Assembly (NCBI GenBank): GCA_900104855.1
Contig: FNSS01000001.1
Span: 7,945,001 to 8,009,000, forward strand
Reading direction: 5' to 3'
DNA length: 64,000 bases
DNA from: Rhizobiales bacterium GAS188
GTDB lineage: Bacteria > Pseudomonadota > Alphaproteobacteria > Rhizobiales > Beijerinckiaceae
Below, in pieces: positions 26,397 to 34,791 of the stretch (the stretch's first letter is position 1; every line of letters begins with the position of its first letter). The translations under genes and the position numbers were made by a program. Below the pieces are notes generated by a model. The model was not told the DNA's origin, ran no database searches, and was given only the letters and a program-made list of their open reading frames with translations.

Positions 26397-27461
26397 TCAA
26401 GGCGCCTTCACCGAAAACACCGCCTTGAAGTCGGACGGAGCGAGGACGAGGCTGATATTGATCTTCTCGATATTGTCCTTGGCGATCATGTCGGGGATGG
26501 CCTTGGCGCTCTTTACATAGGTCTTCTTTTCGAGCACGCGGACAGCCGTGTCGATGGCGATGCGCCCTTGCAGCACCGGATACTGCGTGGCGAAGCCCAT
26601 GATCTCGCCCTTCTTCAAGGAATCGAGCATCGCCTGGTTCTCATAGGAGGACATGATCAAGGCGCCCTTGCGTCCCGCCTGGGCGACCGCCCCGACCGCG
26701 GCTTCGGCGGCCGGCGCACAGCCCCAGATGACGTTCATGTCGGGATAGGCCTGCAACGCATTCTGGATGAGGCCGAGCTGCACGGCAACGCCCGAATCGC
26801 CGAACTTGTCGCCGAGCATCGCGATGTTGCTCTTGCCAGTCACCGACTTCTTGAAGCCCTTCAGGAAGTCCTCGGCCCAGCCGGAGCCCGCAGGTCCCGG
26901 GAAAGTGCCGACCTTGGCGCTCTTATCCTTCAGATAATCGACGAGATAGGTGCCGGTCTGCTCGCCCATCGTGTCGAAATCGACCGTCATCTTCGAGGTC
27001 ACATTGGACTTCGACACCGGATTGACGGTCGAGATGATGGCCTTGCCGGCGGCGACGCCCTCGAGGATCTTCTTGTCGAGACCGGCCTCCGAGATCGGGC
27101 CGACGATAATGGCGTCGAAATTCCCGGCCATGCAGTCGTCGAATTGCGATAATTGCTTGGGCAGGTTCTCATAGCCGCCCGCCTCGTAGAGCGTCATGTT
27201 CACGCCCATGCGCTTGGCCTCCTCGACGACGCCGTAATCGACGGCGACCCAGAAGGTGTCCTTCATATGCGGAAACAGCACGCAGACATTCCAGGGCTTC
27301 GCGGCCTTTTCGAGCGGCGAGTATTCGGACACTTTCGCCGCCCCCGAATCGAGATCGTAGATCTTGGCCGGCCACCATTTTTCGGCGGCGTTCGCGGCCG
27401 CGCCCGGGCCGAGCGCCATGATCGCCAAGGCCGTCGCGGCTATCGGAGCTGCGTATCTCAT
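26397..27461 (-). CDS. TorT-like periplasmic substrate-binding protein
   Basis: A 354-residue exported protein: signal peptide of about 25 residues (ALAIMALGPGAAANA), then a type I periplasmic fold. The segment WNVCVLFPHMKDTFWVAV, then YGVVEEAKRMGV and YEAGGYENLPKQ, matches the TorT subgroup (the TMAO-sensing protein of E. coli) better than ribose-binding proteins. Here it lies with a complete ABC transporter and no histidine kinase, so it is more likely a transport receptor. ATG 27461 follows a good GGAGG. The gap to hyuA upstream is 193 bp, so it may have its own promoter. Confidence 0.87.
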   Translation of the reverse strand: MRYAAPIAATALAIMALGPGAAANAAEKWWPAKIYDLDSGAAKVSEYSPLEKAAKPWNVCVLFPHMKDTFWVAVDYGVVEEAKRMGVNMTLYEAGGYENLPKQLSQFDDCMAGNFDAIIVGPISEAGLDKKILEGVAAGKAIISTVNPVSKSNVTSKMTVDFDTMGEQTGTYLVDYLKDKSAKVGTFPGPAGSGWAEDFLKGFKKSVTGKSNIAMLGDKFGDSGVAVQLGLIQNALQAYPDMNVIWGCAPAAEAAVGAVAQAGRKGALIMSSYENQAMLDSLKKGEIMGFATQYPVLQGRIAIDTAVRVLEKKTYVKSAKAIPDMIAKDNIEKINISLVLAPSDFKAVFSVKAP

Positions 27462-27654
27462 CTTTGCCTCCTCATGTGTGATGAACCAGGTCAGGCGCCG
27501 CCACTCATCCGAAACGCCGCGAACCGAAAGGCGACGCGGCGAGCCCTCTCGTCGACATGCCGATAGTTGTCGCCTCGTCGCGTCCGGATCCTTGCCGGGG
27601 TGGGTGGCGCCCCTGCGGGCGCTCATGAGAATCCACCCGATGTCGTGTGCGTCA

Positions 27655-29730
27655 TCATCTCTTGCGCGTGATCACATAGGAGCCGCTGGCATCGAGCCTC
27701 GCGCTCCAGCCGGGCTCGATGACGATCGTCGTCGTCACCTCTTCGATGATGGCTGGCCCCTTGATGGTCGCTCCCGCGCCGAGCTTGCCGCCGTCATAGA
27801 CGGGGGTGCGCTGGCGCTTGCCGGCGGCCGTGAAGATCGCCGTGCGAAAGCCTTTCGCCGCCTTGGCGACCGGCACGCCCTTGCCGAGCTTCAGCGGCTT
27901 CGGCTTGTCGACGCGGCCGTAGAGCGTGCTCTCGATGTTGACGACTTCGACGGCGCTGTGGCGCTCCGAATAGGTGTAGAGCTCCTCATGGCGCGCGTGG
28001 AAGCTGTCCTTGACCTTCTCGATGGTCTTGGCGTCAATCTCGAAATTGCCGATATCGACGGTGCATTCATGCACTTGGCCGGTATAGCGCATGTCGAGGC
28101 TGCGCTTCACCGAGATCTGCGCCGGCTTGAAGCCGTCGTCCTCGAGATGCCGCACGCCCTTGGCCTCGATCTGCTTGTAAAGTTTGTTGATCGCCTTGCA
28201 GGAGGCGGCGCCGTCGAGCCGCTGCGGGCTCGTGGCCATGTAGTTGTACTTCACGTCGGAGATGATCTGCCCGAAGGCGCATAGCCCCGAGGCGAGCTTG
28301 GGCAGGATGACGGTCGAGATGCCCATCTCGCCGGCGAGCGAGGTGATATGGGCGGCGGTCGCCCCGCCGGCGCCGACCAGTACGAAGTCCCGGGGGTCAT
28401 AGCCGCGCTCGACCGAGACGCGCCTGATGCCGTTGACCATGTTGCTGTTGACGATGGTGTAGATGCCGTAAGCGGCGCGCTCCACCGAGATGCCGAGCGG
28501 CTCGCCGACCTTGCGCACCGCCTGGCGCGCCTTGTCGAGATCGAGCGGCAGGCGCCCTCCGAGGAGGCCGTCGGGATTGAGGTAGCCCAGCACCAGATTG
28601 GCGTCGGTCACGGTCGGCTGGGTGCCACCCTGTCCGTAGCAGGCTGGCCCCGGCTCGGCGCCGGCGCTTTGCGGGCCGACTTGCAACAGCCCCATCGCGT
28701 CGATCCAGCCGATCGAGCCGCCGCCCGCGCCGAGCGTCTCGACCTGGATCATGGGGACGCCGATGCGGTAGCGCAGGAAGTCGATGTTCTTGTTGATGTT
28801 GGTGACGCCGTCCTTGGTCAGCGTGATGTCGAAGGAAGTGCCGCCCATGTCGATGGTGATGACGTTGTTCTTGTTGAACGGCGCAGCGACGAAGAGGCCC
28901 GCCTGCGGGGCCGAGGCCGGCCCCGAATTGATGGCGTAGACCGAGCGGTCGGACATGGCCTGGCCGATGGCGAGCCCGCCATTCGACTGGAAGTAGCGGA
29001 CCGGATTTTGCGCGCCGAGCGAGCGGAAATGCCGGTCGATGGCGTCGACATAGCGCGACAGGATGGGCGTCAGATAGGCGTTAGTGACCGCCGTCGAGGT
29101 GCGGGTATATTCGCGCAGCTGCGGATAGAGCTCGCTGCCGACCGTCAGCGCCGCCTTCGGCATCATGTCGCGCACGATCTCGGCGGCGCGGCGCTCATGC
29201 TTGTTATTGAGCACCGACCAGACGAAGGAGATGGCGACCGTTTCGATGCCGTCTTTCAGAAAGAACTCGCAGGCCGCGCAAACATCCTCCTCGTGCATCT
29301 CGGTGCGGATCGAGCCGTCGGAGATGACGCGCTCGCGCACGCCCTTGCGCAGATAGCGCGGCACCAGCATCACGGCGGCCGGATATTCGGGGTCGTAGCG
29401 GTAGCCGTCCTCCTTGTGGCCGAGGCGGATCTCGATCGAATCCTCGTGGCCCGCGGTGCAGATGAGCCCGGTCCTGCCGCCCTGATGCTGGATCAGCGCA
29501 TTGAGGCCGACCGTCGTGCCGTTGATGCAGAGATCGCAATTCGAGACGATCTCGGACGGGCTCTCGCCAAGCTCGTCGGCAATGAGCTTGAGGCCGTTCT
29601 CGATGGCCCGCGTCGGATCGGAAGGCGTCGAGAGCGCTTTGAAGAGGCGAACATCGCCTGACTGGTCGGCAAGCACGAAATCCGTGAAGGTGCCGCCTGC
29701 ATCGATGCCAAGACGATATTTGCTGCGCAT
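27655..29730 (-). CDS. hyuA: Hydantoinase/oxoprolinase family protein, HyuA-type ATPase subunit
   Basis: A 691-residue actin-like-fold subunit of the ATP-dependent hydantoinase/5-oxoprolinase/caprolactamase/acetone-carboxylase group. The ATP motif GIDAGGTFTDFV begins at residue 8, IDMGGTSFDI near 290 is the second phosphate loop, GAGGGSIGWID near 331 and GAGGATAAHI near 450 are family hallmarks. With HyuB it would use ATP to activate and open a cyclic amide or related carbonyl. ATG 29730 has an AGAGGA ribosome site, 23 bp after the hyuB stop. The exact substrate cannot be told from sequence. Confidence 0.9.
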   Translation of the reverse strand: MRSKYRLGIDAGGTFTDFVLADQSGDVRLFKALSTPSDPTRAIENGLKLIADELGESPSEIVSNCDLCINGTTVGLNALIQHQGGRTGLICTAGHEDSIEIRLGHKEDGYRYDPEYPAAVMLVPRYLRKGVRERVISDGSIRTEMHEEDVCAACEFFLKDGIETVAISFVWSVLNNKHERRAAEIVRDMMPKAALTVGSELYPQLREYTRTSTAVTNAYLTPILSRYVDAIDRHFRSLGAQNPVRYFQSNGGLAIGQAMSDRSVYAINSGPASAPQAGLFVAAPFNKNNVITIDMGGTSFDITLTKDGVTNINKNIDFLRYRIGVPMIQVETLGAGGGSIGWIDAMGLLQVGPQSAGAEPGPACYGQGGTQPTVTDANLVLGYLNPDGLLGGRLPLDLDKARQAVRKVGEPLGISVERAAYGIYTIVNSNMVNGIRRVSVERGYDPRDFVLVGAGGATAAHITSLAGEMGISTVILPKLASGLCAFGQIISDVKYNYMATSPQRLDGAASCKAINKLYKQIEAKGVRHLEDDGFKPAQISVKRSLDMRYTGQVHECTVDIGNFEIDAKTIEKVKDSFHARHEELYTYSERHSAVEVVNIESTLYGRVDKPKPLKLGKGVPVAKAAKGFRTAIFTAAGKRQRTPVYDGGKLGAGATIKGPAIIEEVTTTIVIEPGWSARLDASGSYVITRKR

Positions 29731-29753
29731 GTCGGTGATCCTCTCCGCTCGCG

Positions 29754-31694
29754 TCAAGACGTTGCCGGCAGGGCGCGGCCGCGCAGCTGCAGTGTCGCGG
29801 GGAGATCGACCGCGAGCGAAAGCTCGTCCTTGATGATGACGCCGTAATCCTCCATCGCGCCTCGCATCGAGACGAGGCCGTTCTTCACGTCGGAGACGAC
29901 CTTCTCGACCGGGCGCTCATAGGCGTTGCCGTAGCCGCCCCCGCCCGGGTTCATGTTCATGACCGTGTCGCCGGGCTTGATGGTCTCGATCACATTCGTC
30001 TTGATCATCTCGGTGCGGCCGTTGCGCGTCAGCAGGAGGCGACCGACCTTGCTCTCGACCATGTGCGAGGCGGCGCCCGCCGCGCCCACGGCCGGGATGC
30101 GCCTGCCCTCGCCAAAGGTGATGAAGGTCATCTCCTTGTCGAGCGGCTCGACCTTCCAGGCCGTGCCCGATCCGCCGCGGAATTTGCCGGCGCCACCGGA
30201 GTCGATCATCAGCGAATAGCGGTGGATGATGATCGGATAGGAATATTCGAGGAGCTCGATATCGCCCGAGGTCAAGGCGCCGAAGCAGCATTCGGGCCCG
30301 CAGGCGTGCCAGCCATCCTGCTTGGGCGTGGCGCCGGCGCCCGAGATGATGGTGGCGAGCACCATGGTGACGTATTCCTCGTCATGGCGCGTATCCCAGC
30401 CGGCGATATTGAGGCCGTTGGCATGCCCCCAGGAGGCTGCCACTTTCGAGGGCATGGCCTTCTCGAAAGCCAGCCGCACCGCGTCGGTGAGAGTCTCCAT
30501 CGGGGTGGTGGTGCAGTTCATATGCGGGGCGGGCTCCCGCGCATTGCAGAGCGTGCCCTTCGGCCCGAAATCGAGCGAGACGCAGCGATAGAGCCCCTCA
30601 TTGTAGGGAGGGGGAAGCTGGGCGAACATCATCAACCCGAGATAGACGCCCGAATGCGAATTGCCCTCGTAGGAATTGATGAAATAGGGAATCTGCGGCG
30701 GGCTCTTGATGGCGATATGGCAGCGATCGCCCTTGATGGTGACGGTCGCCGTGATGTCGAAATCCCCGAAGCCGTGGCCCGCATCCTCGAGAACCGCGGT
30801 GCCCTCATAGGTGCCGTCGGGCACGGCGCGGATCAATGAGCGCATATGGCGGTCCGCCATGTCGAGCAACTCGCCGACGCAGGTATCGACCTGCCGGGCG
30901 CCGTATTTGGCGACCATGGCGAGGAGATTGCGCTCGCCGACCTGGCAGGCCCCGATCAGCGCGTTGAAATCGCCCTCCTGGTCGCGCCTCGCACGCATAT
31001 TGGTGAAGATCATGTTCAGGACGTCGTGGCGCGGCTTGCCCTTGTCCCAGATCTTCACCGGCGGGATGCGCAGGCACTCGGCATAGATGTCCTTGGCGTT
31101 GGGGTTGTAGCCGGCCGGCACCGGGCCGCCGATATCGGTCAGATGGCCCTTGCAGACGGTCCAGTATTTCAGCTCGCCCTCATGGAAGACGGGCTTGTAC
31201 ATGCAGGTGTCGATGGCGTGGCTGCCGCCATAGGCCGGATCGTTGTGCAAGATGAGGTCGCCCTCATGGATATCGCCCTCGAAATATTTGGCGACCGCCT
31301 TCATGGCCGGAATGAGCGAGCCGAGATGGATCGGAATATCCTGGCCTTGCAGGATCATCTCCGGCTTCGCATTGAAGAGCGCCGTCGAGTAGTCATGCGC
31401 CAGGTTGAACACGCTCGATCGCGCCGTCTTTTCGAGGGTGAGCGTCATCTCGCGCTGCGTCGTCTCGAGCACCCCGCGCACCACGGAGAGCGTGATCGGA
31501 TCGACCCTCGATCGTCTCCCGGCGGTGTCTCTCTTCGCGACGCGCCTCTTCGGCGTGATGATCTCGGCAGCACTTCTCTTCGCGGCAATTCTCTTGGCGG
31601 CAATTCTCTTGGCAGGGTTTTTCTTCGCGGCGCTTTTCTTCGTGGCACTTTTCTTCGTGGCGCTTTTCTTCGTGGCGCTTTTCTTGGCAATCAT
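29754..31694 (-). CDS. hyuB: Hydantoinase B/oxoprolinase family protein with lysine/alanine-rich N-terminal tail
   Basis: The core from about residue 66 (VDPITLSVVRGVLETTQREM) is a standard HyuB, with HLGSLIPAMKA, LILHNDPAYGGSHAID and the glycine-rich GGSGTAWKVEP and MNPGGGGYGNAYERP segments. It partners HyuA. The oddity is the first 65 residues: a run of KKSAT, KKSAA and KRIAA pentads, resembling histone H1 tails, encoded by 15-bp tandem repeats. No internal Met offers a start without it before MTLTLEK, which is already inside the core, so the tail is probably translated. It is the first gene of a six-gene operon, divergent from araC-type regulator. Confidence 0.9.
   Translation of the reverse strand: MIAKKSATKKSATKKSATKKSAAKKNPAKRIAAKRIAAKRSAAEIITPKRRVAKRDTAGRRSRVDPITLSVVRGVLETTQREMTLTLEKTARSSVFNLAHDYSTALFNAKPEMILQGQDIPIHLGSLIPAMKAVAKYFEGDIHEGDLILHNDPAYGGSHAIDTCMYKPVFHEGELKYWTVCKGHLTDIGGPVPAGYNPNAKDIYAECLRIPPVKIWDKGKPRHDVLNMIFTNMRARRDQEGDFNALIGACQVGERNLLAMVAKYGARQVDTCVGELLDMADRHMRSLIRAVPDGTYEGTAVLEDAGHGFGDFDITATVTIKGDRCHIAIKSPPQIPYFINSYEGNSHSGVYLGLMMFAQLPPPYNEGLYRCVSLDFGPKGTLCNAREPAPHMNCTTTPMETLTDAVRLAFEKAMPSKVAASWGHANGLNIAGWDTRHDEEYVTMVLATIISGAGATPKQDGWHACGPECCFGALTSGDIELLEYSYPIIIHRYSLMIDSGGAGKFRGGSGTAWKVEPLDKEMTFITFGEGRRIPAVGAAGAASHMVESKVGRLLLTRNGRTEMIKTNVIETIKPGDTVMNMNPGGGGYGNAYERPVEKVVSDVKNGLVSMRGAMEDYGVIIKDELSLAVDLPATLQLRGRALPATS
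31576..31680 (-). repeat. Seven tandem 15-bp units inside hyuB 5' end
   Basis: Plus-strand units CTCTTCGCGGCAATT, CTCTTGGCGGCAATT, CTCTTGGCAGGGTTT, TTCTTCGCGGCGCTT, TTCTTCGTGGCACTT and two TTCTTCGTGGCGCTT follow each other without gaps. They encode the K/A/S-rich pentads of HyuB. The last two copies are identical, which points to recent expansion. Confidence 0.9.
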
Positions 31695-31954
31695 GGGGCG
31701 GCTCCCTCGATGGCGCCGCCACGCCAGGGAAAGTGCATCCGGTCCCGGAAGAGCCCAGGTCTTTCATCGGTGGCGGCGCTTGTCTTACCAGTAGGCGCCG
31801 ATACATTACGCCCGAAGACGCGGCATGGTCTTTGCTTACCGAGAACTGTTGCTTGATTTCCCGCGCAGTTCGCAAATAGATCCAAGGTGGCGCGCACATC
31901 CTTGCAGGAGGCGAGTTGGCGTCCTAAGGTCGCTCGCGCGGTCGCAGGAGCGCC

Positions 31955-32920
31955 ATGAAAACCACGATCACGACTAGCAGGACCGACGCGGCGCAGCGCA
32001 GCCGTCACTGGCACGAGGCGATCGCCGCGACCTATTTTCCGCTCGACCTGGAATTCGCCCAGCCCGATCGCTTCGCCGGTGATCTCACCATCTGGCAGCT
32101 GGGCGACTTCTCGCTGTCGCGCAATAGCTCCGCGGGCCTCAGGTACCGGCGGTTGCAGCGCCATCTCAGCGCCGAGCGCGACGAGCAGTTCCTGGTGACC
32201 GTGCCGGTCCATTCCGAGGTCACCTTCACCCAAAGCGGAAAGGAAATCCGCTGCGGACCCGGCGGCTTCTTCCTCGAGCGCAGCCACGAGCCCTACGAGT
32301 TCAGCCATGCCGAGCCGGCCGATATGTGGGTCGTGAAGGTCAAGGCGAAGCTGCTCGGCGGCCGCATCCGCTCGCCCCAGCGCTTCTGCAGCATCCAGTT
32401 CGACGCCGCCAACGGCGCGGGCGGCCTGTTCACCGATATGCTGCACCTGATCCCGGCCCGCTTCGACACCATGTCGGCGGAGGCGCGGACCATGGTGGGC
32501 CAGCAATTGATCGACCTGCTGGCGCTCTCCATCGAGGCCGATGAGCGCACGCTCACCTCCGGTACCTCCACCGTCCGCGAAGCGCATCTCACCCGCATCG
32601 AAAGCTTCGCGCGGCGCAATCTCGGCAGCGCGGACCTCGATCCGGAGATGATCGCGCGGGCCTGCGGCATCTCCACGCGCTACCTGCACGAGCTCTTCCG
32701 AGACACCAACCACACGCTCAGCCAGTGGATCAGGGACCAGCGGCTCGAAGCCTGCCACGCCGCGCTGCGCGACCCTGCCAATCGCCAGACGGTCGCGGAG
32801 ATCGCCCACCGCTTCGGCTTCGGCGACCACGCCCAATTCTCGCGCGCCTTCAGGAGCCATTTCGGCCTGTCCCCGAAGGAGCTGCGCGACCAGGCCCGCG
32901 CCCGCGCCGGCCGCGGCTAA
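31955..32920 (+). CDS. AraC family transcriptional regulator
   Basis: A 321-residue regulator. The N-terminal half resembles the AraC-binding-like (FeaR-type) sensor domain, with FSLSRNSSAGLRYRR and FLVTVPVHSEVTFTQSG. The C-terminal AraC DNA-binding domain covers about residues 215-315, with ACGISTRYLHELFRDTNHTL as the first helix-turn-helix and VAEIAHRFGFGDHAQFSRAF as the second. It is divergent from hyuB across 260 bp, so it is the obvious candidate regulator of the hyuBA-transporter operon. AGGAG precedes the ATG. Confidence 0.9.
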   Translation: MKTTITTSRTDAAQRSRHWHEAIAATYFPLDLEFAQPDRFAGDLTIWQLGDFSLSRNSSAGLRYRRLQRHLSAERDEQFLVTVPVHSEVTFTQSGKEIRCGPGGFFLERSHEPYEFSHAEPADMWVVKVKAKLLGGRIRSPQRFCSIQFDAANGAGGLFTDMLHLIPARFDTMSAEARTMVGQQLIDLLALSIEADERTLTSGTSTVREAHLTRIESFARRNLGSADLDPEMIARACGISTRYLHELFRDTNHTLSQWIRDQRLEACHAALRDPANRQTVAEIAHRFGFGDHAQFSRAFRSHFGLSPKELRDQARARAGRG

Positions 32921-32933
32921 CTCGGCGTGATGC

Positions 32934-33908
32934 TCAGGCAAGCGCTGCACGGAGTTTGCCGAGCTGCGCCTTACGCTCGCGGCGCGCGCCAAGTGCGGCC
33001 TGCATATTGACCGAGACGAAGCGCGTGGGCGTATGCGGCTGCAGCTGGCCGATCAGATCCATATCGGCCGAGATGACCGTGCCCAGCATGAAGTAGCCGC
33101 CTCCCGATACGGCATCGCGATGCAGGACGATGGGCTCGCTGCCGCCCGGAACCTGGATCGATCCGTAGGGGTAGCAAGCATCGACGATGTTCGAAGGGTC
33201 GGAGCCTGCGCCGAAAGGCGGGGTGCGCGGAACGAATTCGAGCGGGCGGCCGCCGCGGAAGCGATAGCCGATGCGGTCGGCCTCGGGCGCGACCTTCCAG
33301 GTGTCGCCGAAGAAATTGTGACCGGACTGCTCGGTGATGCGGTGCCAATAGAGGCCCGGCAGCACGCGCAGCTCGACCGCCGCAGCGGGCGCCCGCCGCA
33401 ATCCGGGCGCGACGCCGCGCCCCTCCTTGGTCGGCTTGGCGTCAGCGCCCAGCCTCAGCTTGTCGCCGGCCTCGAGCTTGCGCCCCTCATGACCGCCGAG
33501 CGCGCCGAGCGCATAGGTGGAGCGGCTGCCGAGCACCACCGGCACATCGATGCCGCCCGCGACCGCGATATAGGCGCGCGCGCCTTTCTTGAGGACGTCG
33601 AAGGACAGCGTCTGCCCGGCCTTCACCAAGAAGGCGGACCAGGTCTCGCGGACCTGGCCCTCGACCCTGGGCGGCAATTCGGCGCCGGTCACCGCGACCA
33701 GGCGATCGCTGCTGAATTCGATCGTCGGCCCCATGAACACCGCTTCGAGAACGGCCGCGCCCGGCTCGTTGCCGACCAGCAGATTGGCGGCCTGCAGCGC
33801 GAAGCGGTCCATGCCGCCCGAGAGCGGAATGCCGAGATGGTAATAGCCCGGACGTCCGAGGTCCTGGACGGTGGTGGCGAGCCCGGGGGAACGGATCCTA
33901 ATGTCCAT
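32934..33908 (-). CDS. pxpC: 5-oxoprolinase subunit C / biotin-dependent carboxyltransferase family (AHS2, KipA)
   Basis: A 324-residue AHS2-domain protein. TTVQDLGRPGYYHLGIPLSG at the N-terminus is highly conserved, as are VAVAGGIDVP-type (AYIAVAGGIDVPVVLGSRST) and SDRVGYRF-like (EADRIGYRFRGGRPLEF) segments and the VPGGSEPIVLHRDAVSGGGY end. AHS1 and AHS2 domains occur in urea carboxylase and in the PxpBC part of prokaryotic 5-oxoprolinase. It overlaps pxpB by 11 bp and is the last gene of the cluster. Confidence 0.9.
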   Translation of the reverse strand: MDIRIRSPGLATTVQDLGRPGYYHLGIPLSGGMDRFALQAANLLVGNEPGAAVLEAVFMGPTIEFSSDRLVAVTGAELPPRVEGQVRETWSAFLVKAGQTLSFDVLKKGARAYIAVAGGIDVPVVLGSRSTYALGALGGHEGRKLEAGDKLRLGADAKPTKEGRGVAPGLRRAPAAAVELRVLPGLYWHRITEQSGHNFFGDTWKVAPEADRIGYRFRGGRPLEFVPRTPPFGAGSDPSNIVDACYPYGSIQVPGGSEPIVLHRDAVSGGGYFMLGTVISADMDLIGQLQPHTPTRFVSVNMQAALGARRERKAQLGKLRAALA

Positions 33909-34773
33909 GGAGCGCCTGCTCGAGCTTGTGGTTGTAGCCGTCGATGTCCTGCTCGAACTCGTGGAGCGAGAAGGTGACGTTGCGCATCAGCGGCTGGAAG
34001 CGGCCAGCATCCACATCGGCGACCGTCTGGTCATAGGCTTCGCGCGACAGCGGCTTCCATTTCACCATGTCGCCCGGACGGAAGAGCGCCATGAACTCGG
34101 TGAGATAGCCTATCTCCTGGCGCGGGTCGTAGATCGGCATCGGCGTGATGCCGAACATCTGGTAGCCGCCGGCGCCGCGCACCGAGTAGATGCAGCCGAA
34201 GCAGCCGCCATGCCCGATGGTGAGCTTGGGCGTGTCGGTGCGCGGGCGCAGATATTTGGGCACCTCGATCTGCCTGGCGCGATCGACCATCTGGTAGAGG
34301 AAGGGCAGGCCCGCGACGAAGCCGACCATCGAGACGAACCAGGGCGAACCCGAATGCGCCTCGATGAAGGCATCGACCGAGGCGAAATCGTTGATGCGCG
34401 CCGCATATTCGATGTCGGCGCTGGTCGGGTCCTGATGCCGCTCGCGAAAGCGCATCAGCGTCTCATGCGTCCATGGATCGTTGTAGAGGACCGGTATCTC
34501 GATGATGCGCGTCTTGAGCACCGGATCCGTCTTCTCGGCGGCGGCTTCGAGCGTCTTCAGCTCGGCCAGCAGGTCGTCGGGGTTGATGGCCTCGGGATCG
34601 AACTTGATCTGGAAGGAGGCATTCGCCGGACAGATCTCGGTGACGCCGCGGATCTTGCTGTCGCGCACCGCATTGGTGATCGACAGGCTCTTGAAGAAAG
34701 CCTGCAGCGACATCTCTTCATCGACCTCGGCAAAGATGTGCTCATCGCCACCGAAGGAATATCTCATGGCCAT
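33898..34773 (-). CDS. pxpB: 5-oxoprolinase subunit B (AHS1, KipI family)
   Basis: A 291-residue AHS1-domain protein. IPVLYNDPWTHETLMRFRER near residue 95 and FVAGLPFLYQM, then GHGGCFGCIYSVRGAGGYQM near 190, match KipI/PxpB, which pairs with the AHS2 subunit. The N-terminus before residue 95 also matches (MRYSFGGDEHIF). It lies 18 bp after the biotin carboxylase gene and overlaps pxpC. Presumed to form the ATP-dependent 5-oxoproline-opening enzyme with PxpA and PxpC, or the carboxyltransferase half of a biotin enzyme. Confidence 0.9.
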   Translation of the reverse strand: MAMRYSFGGDEHIFAEVDEEMSLQAFFKSLSITNAVRDSKIRGVTEICPANASFQIKFDPEAINPDDLLAELKTLEAAAEKTDPVLKTRIIEIPVLYNDPWTHETLMRFRERHQDPTSADIEYAARINDFASVDAFIEAHSGSPWFVSMVGFVAGLPFLYQMVDRARQIEVPKYLRPRTDTPKLTIGHGGCFGCIYSVRGAGGYQMFGITPMPIYDPRQEIGYLTEFMALFRPGDMVKWKPLSREAYDQTVADVDAGRFQPLMRNVTFSLHEFEQDIDGYNHKLEQALHGH

Positions 34774-34791
34774 GGGCTGGTCTCTCCTCTG

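Noticed and set aside
31576-31680. Possible CRISPR or non-coding repeat at the hyuB start
   Set aside because: The 15-bp units are contiguous, in frame and give a regular K/A/S pentad repeat, so they are coding.
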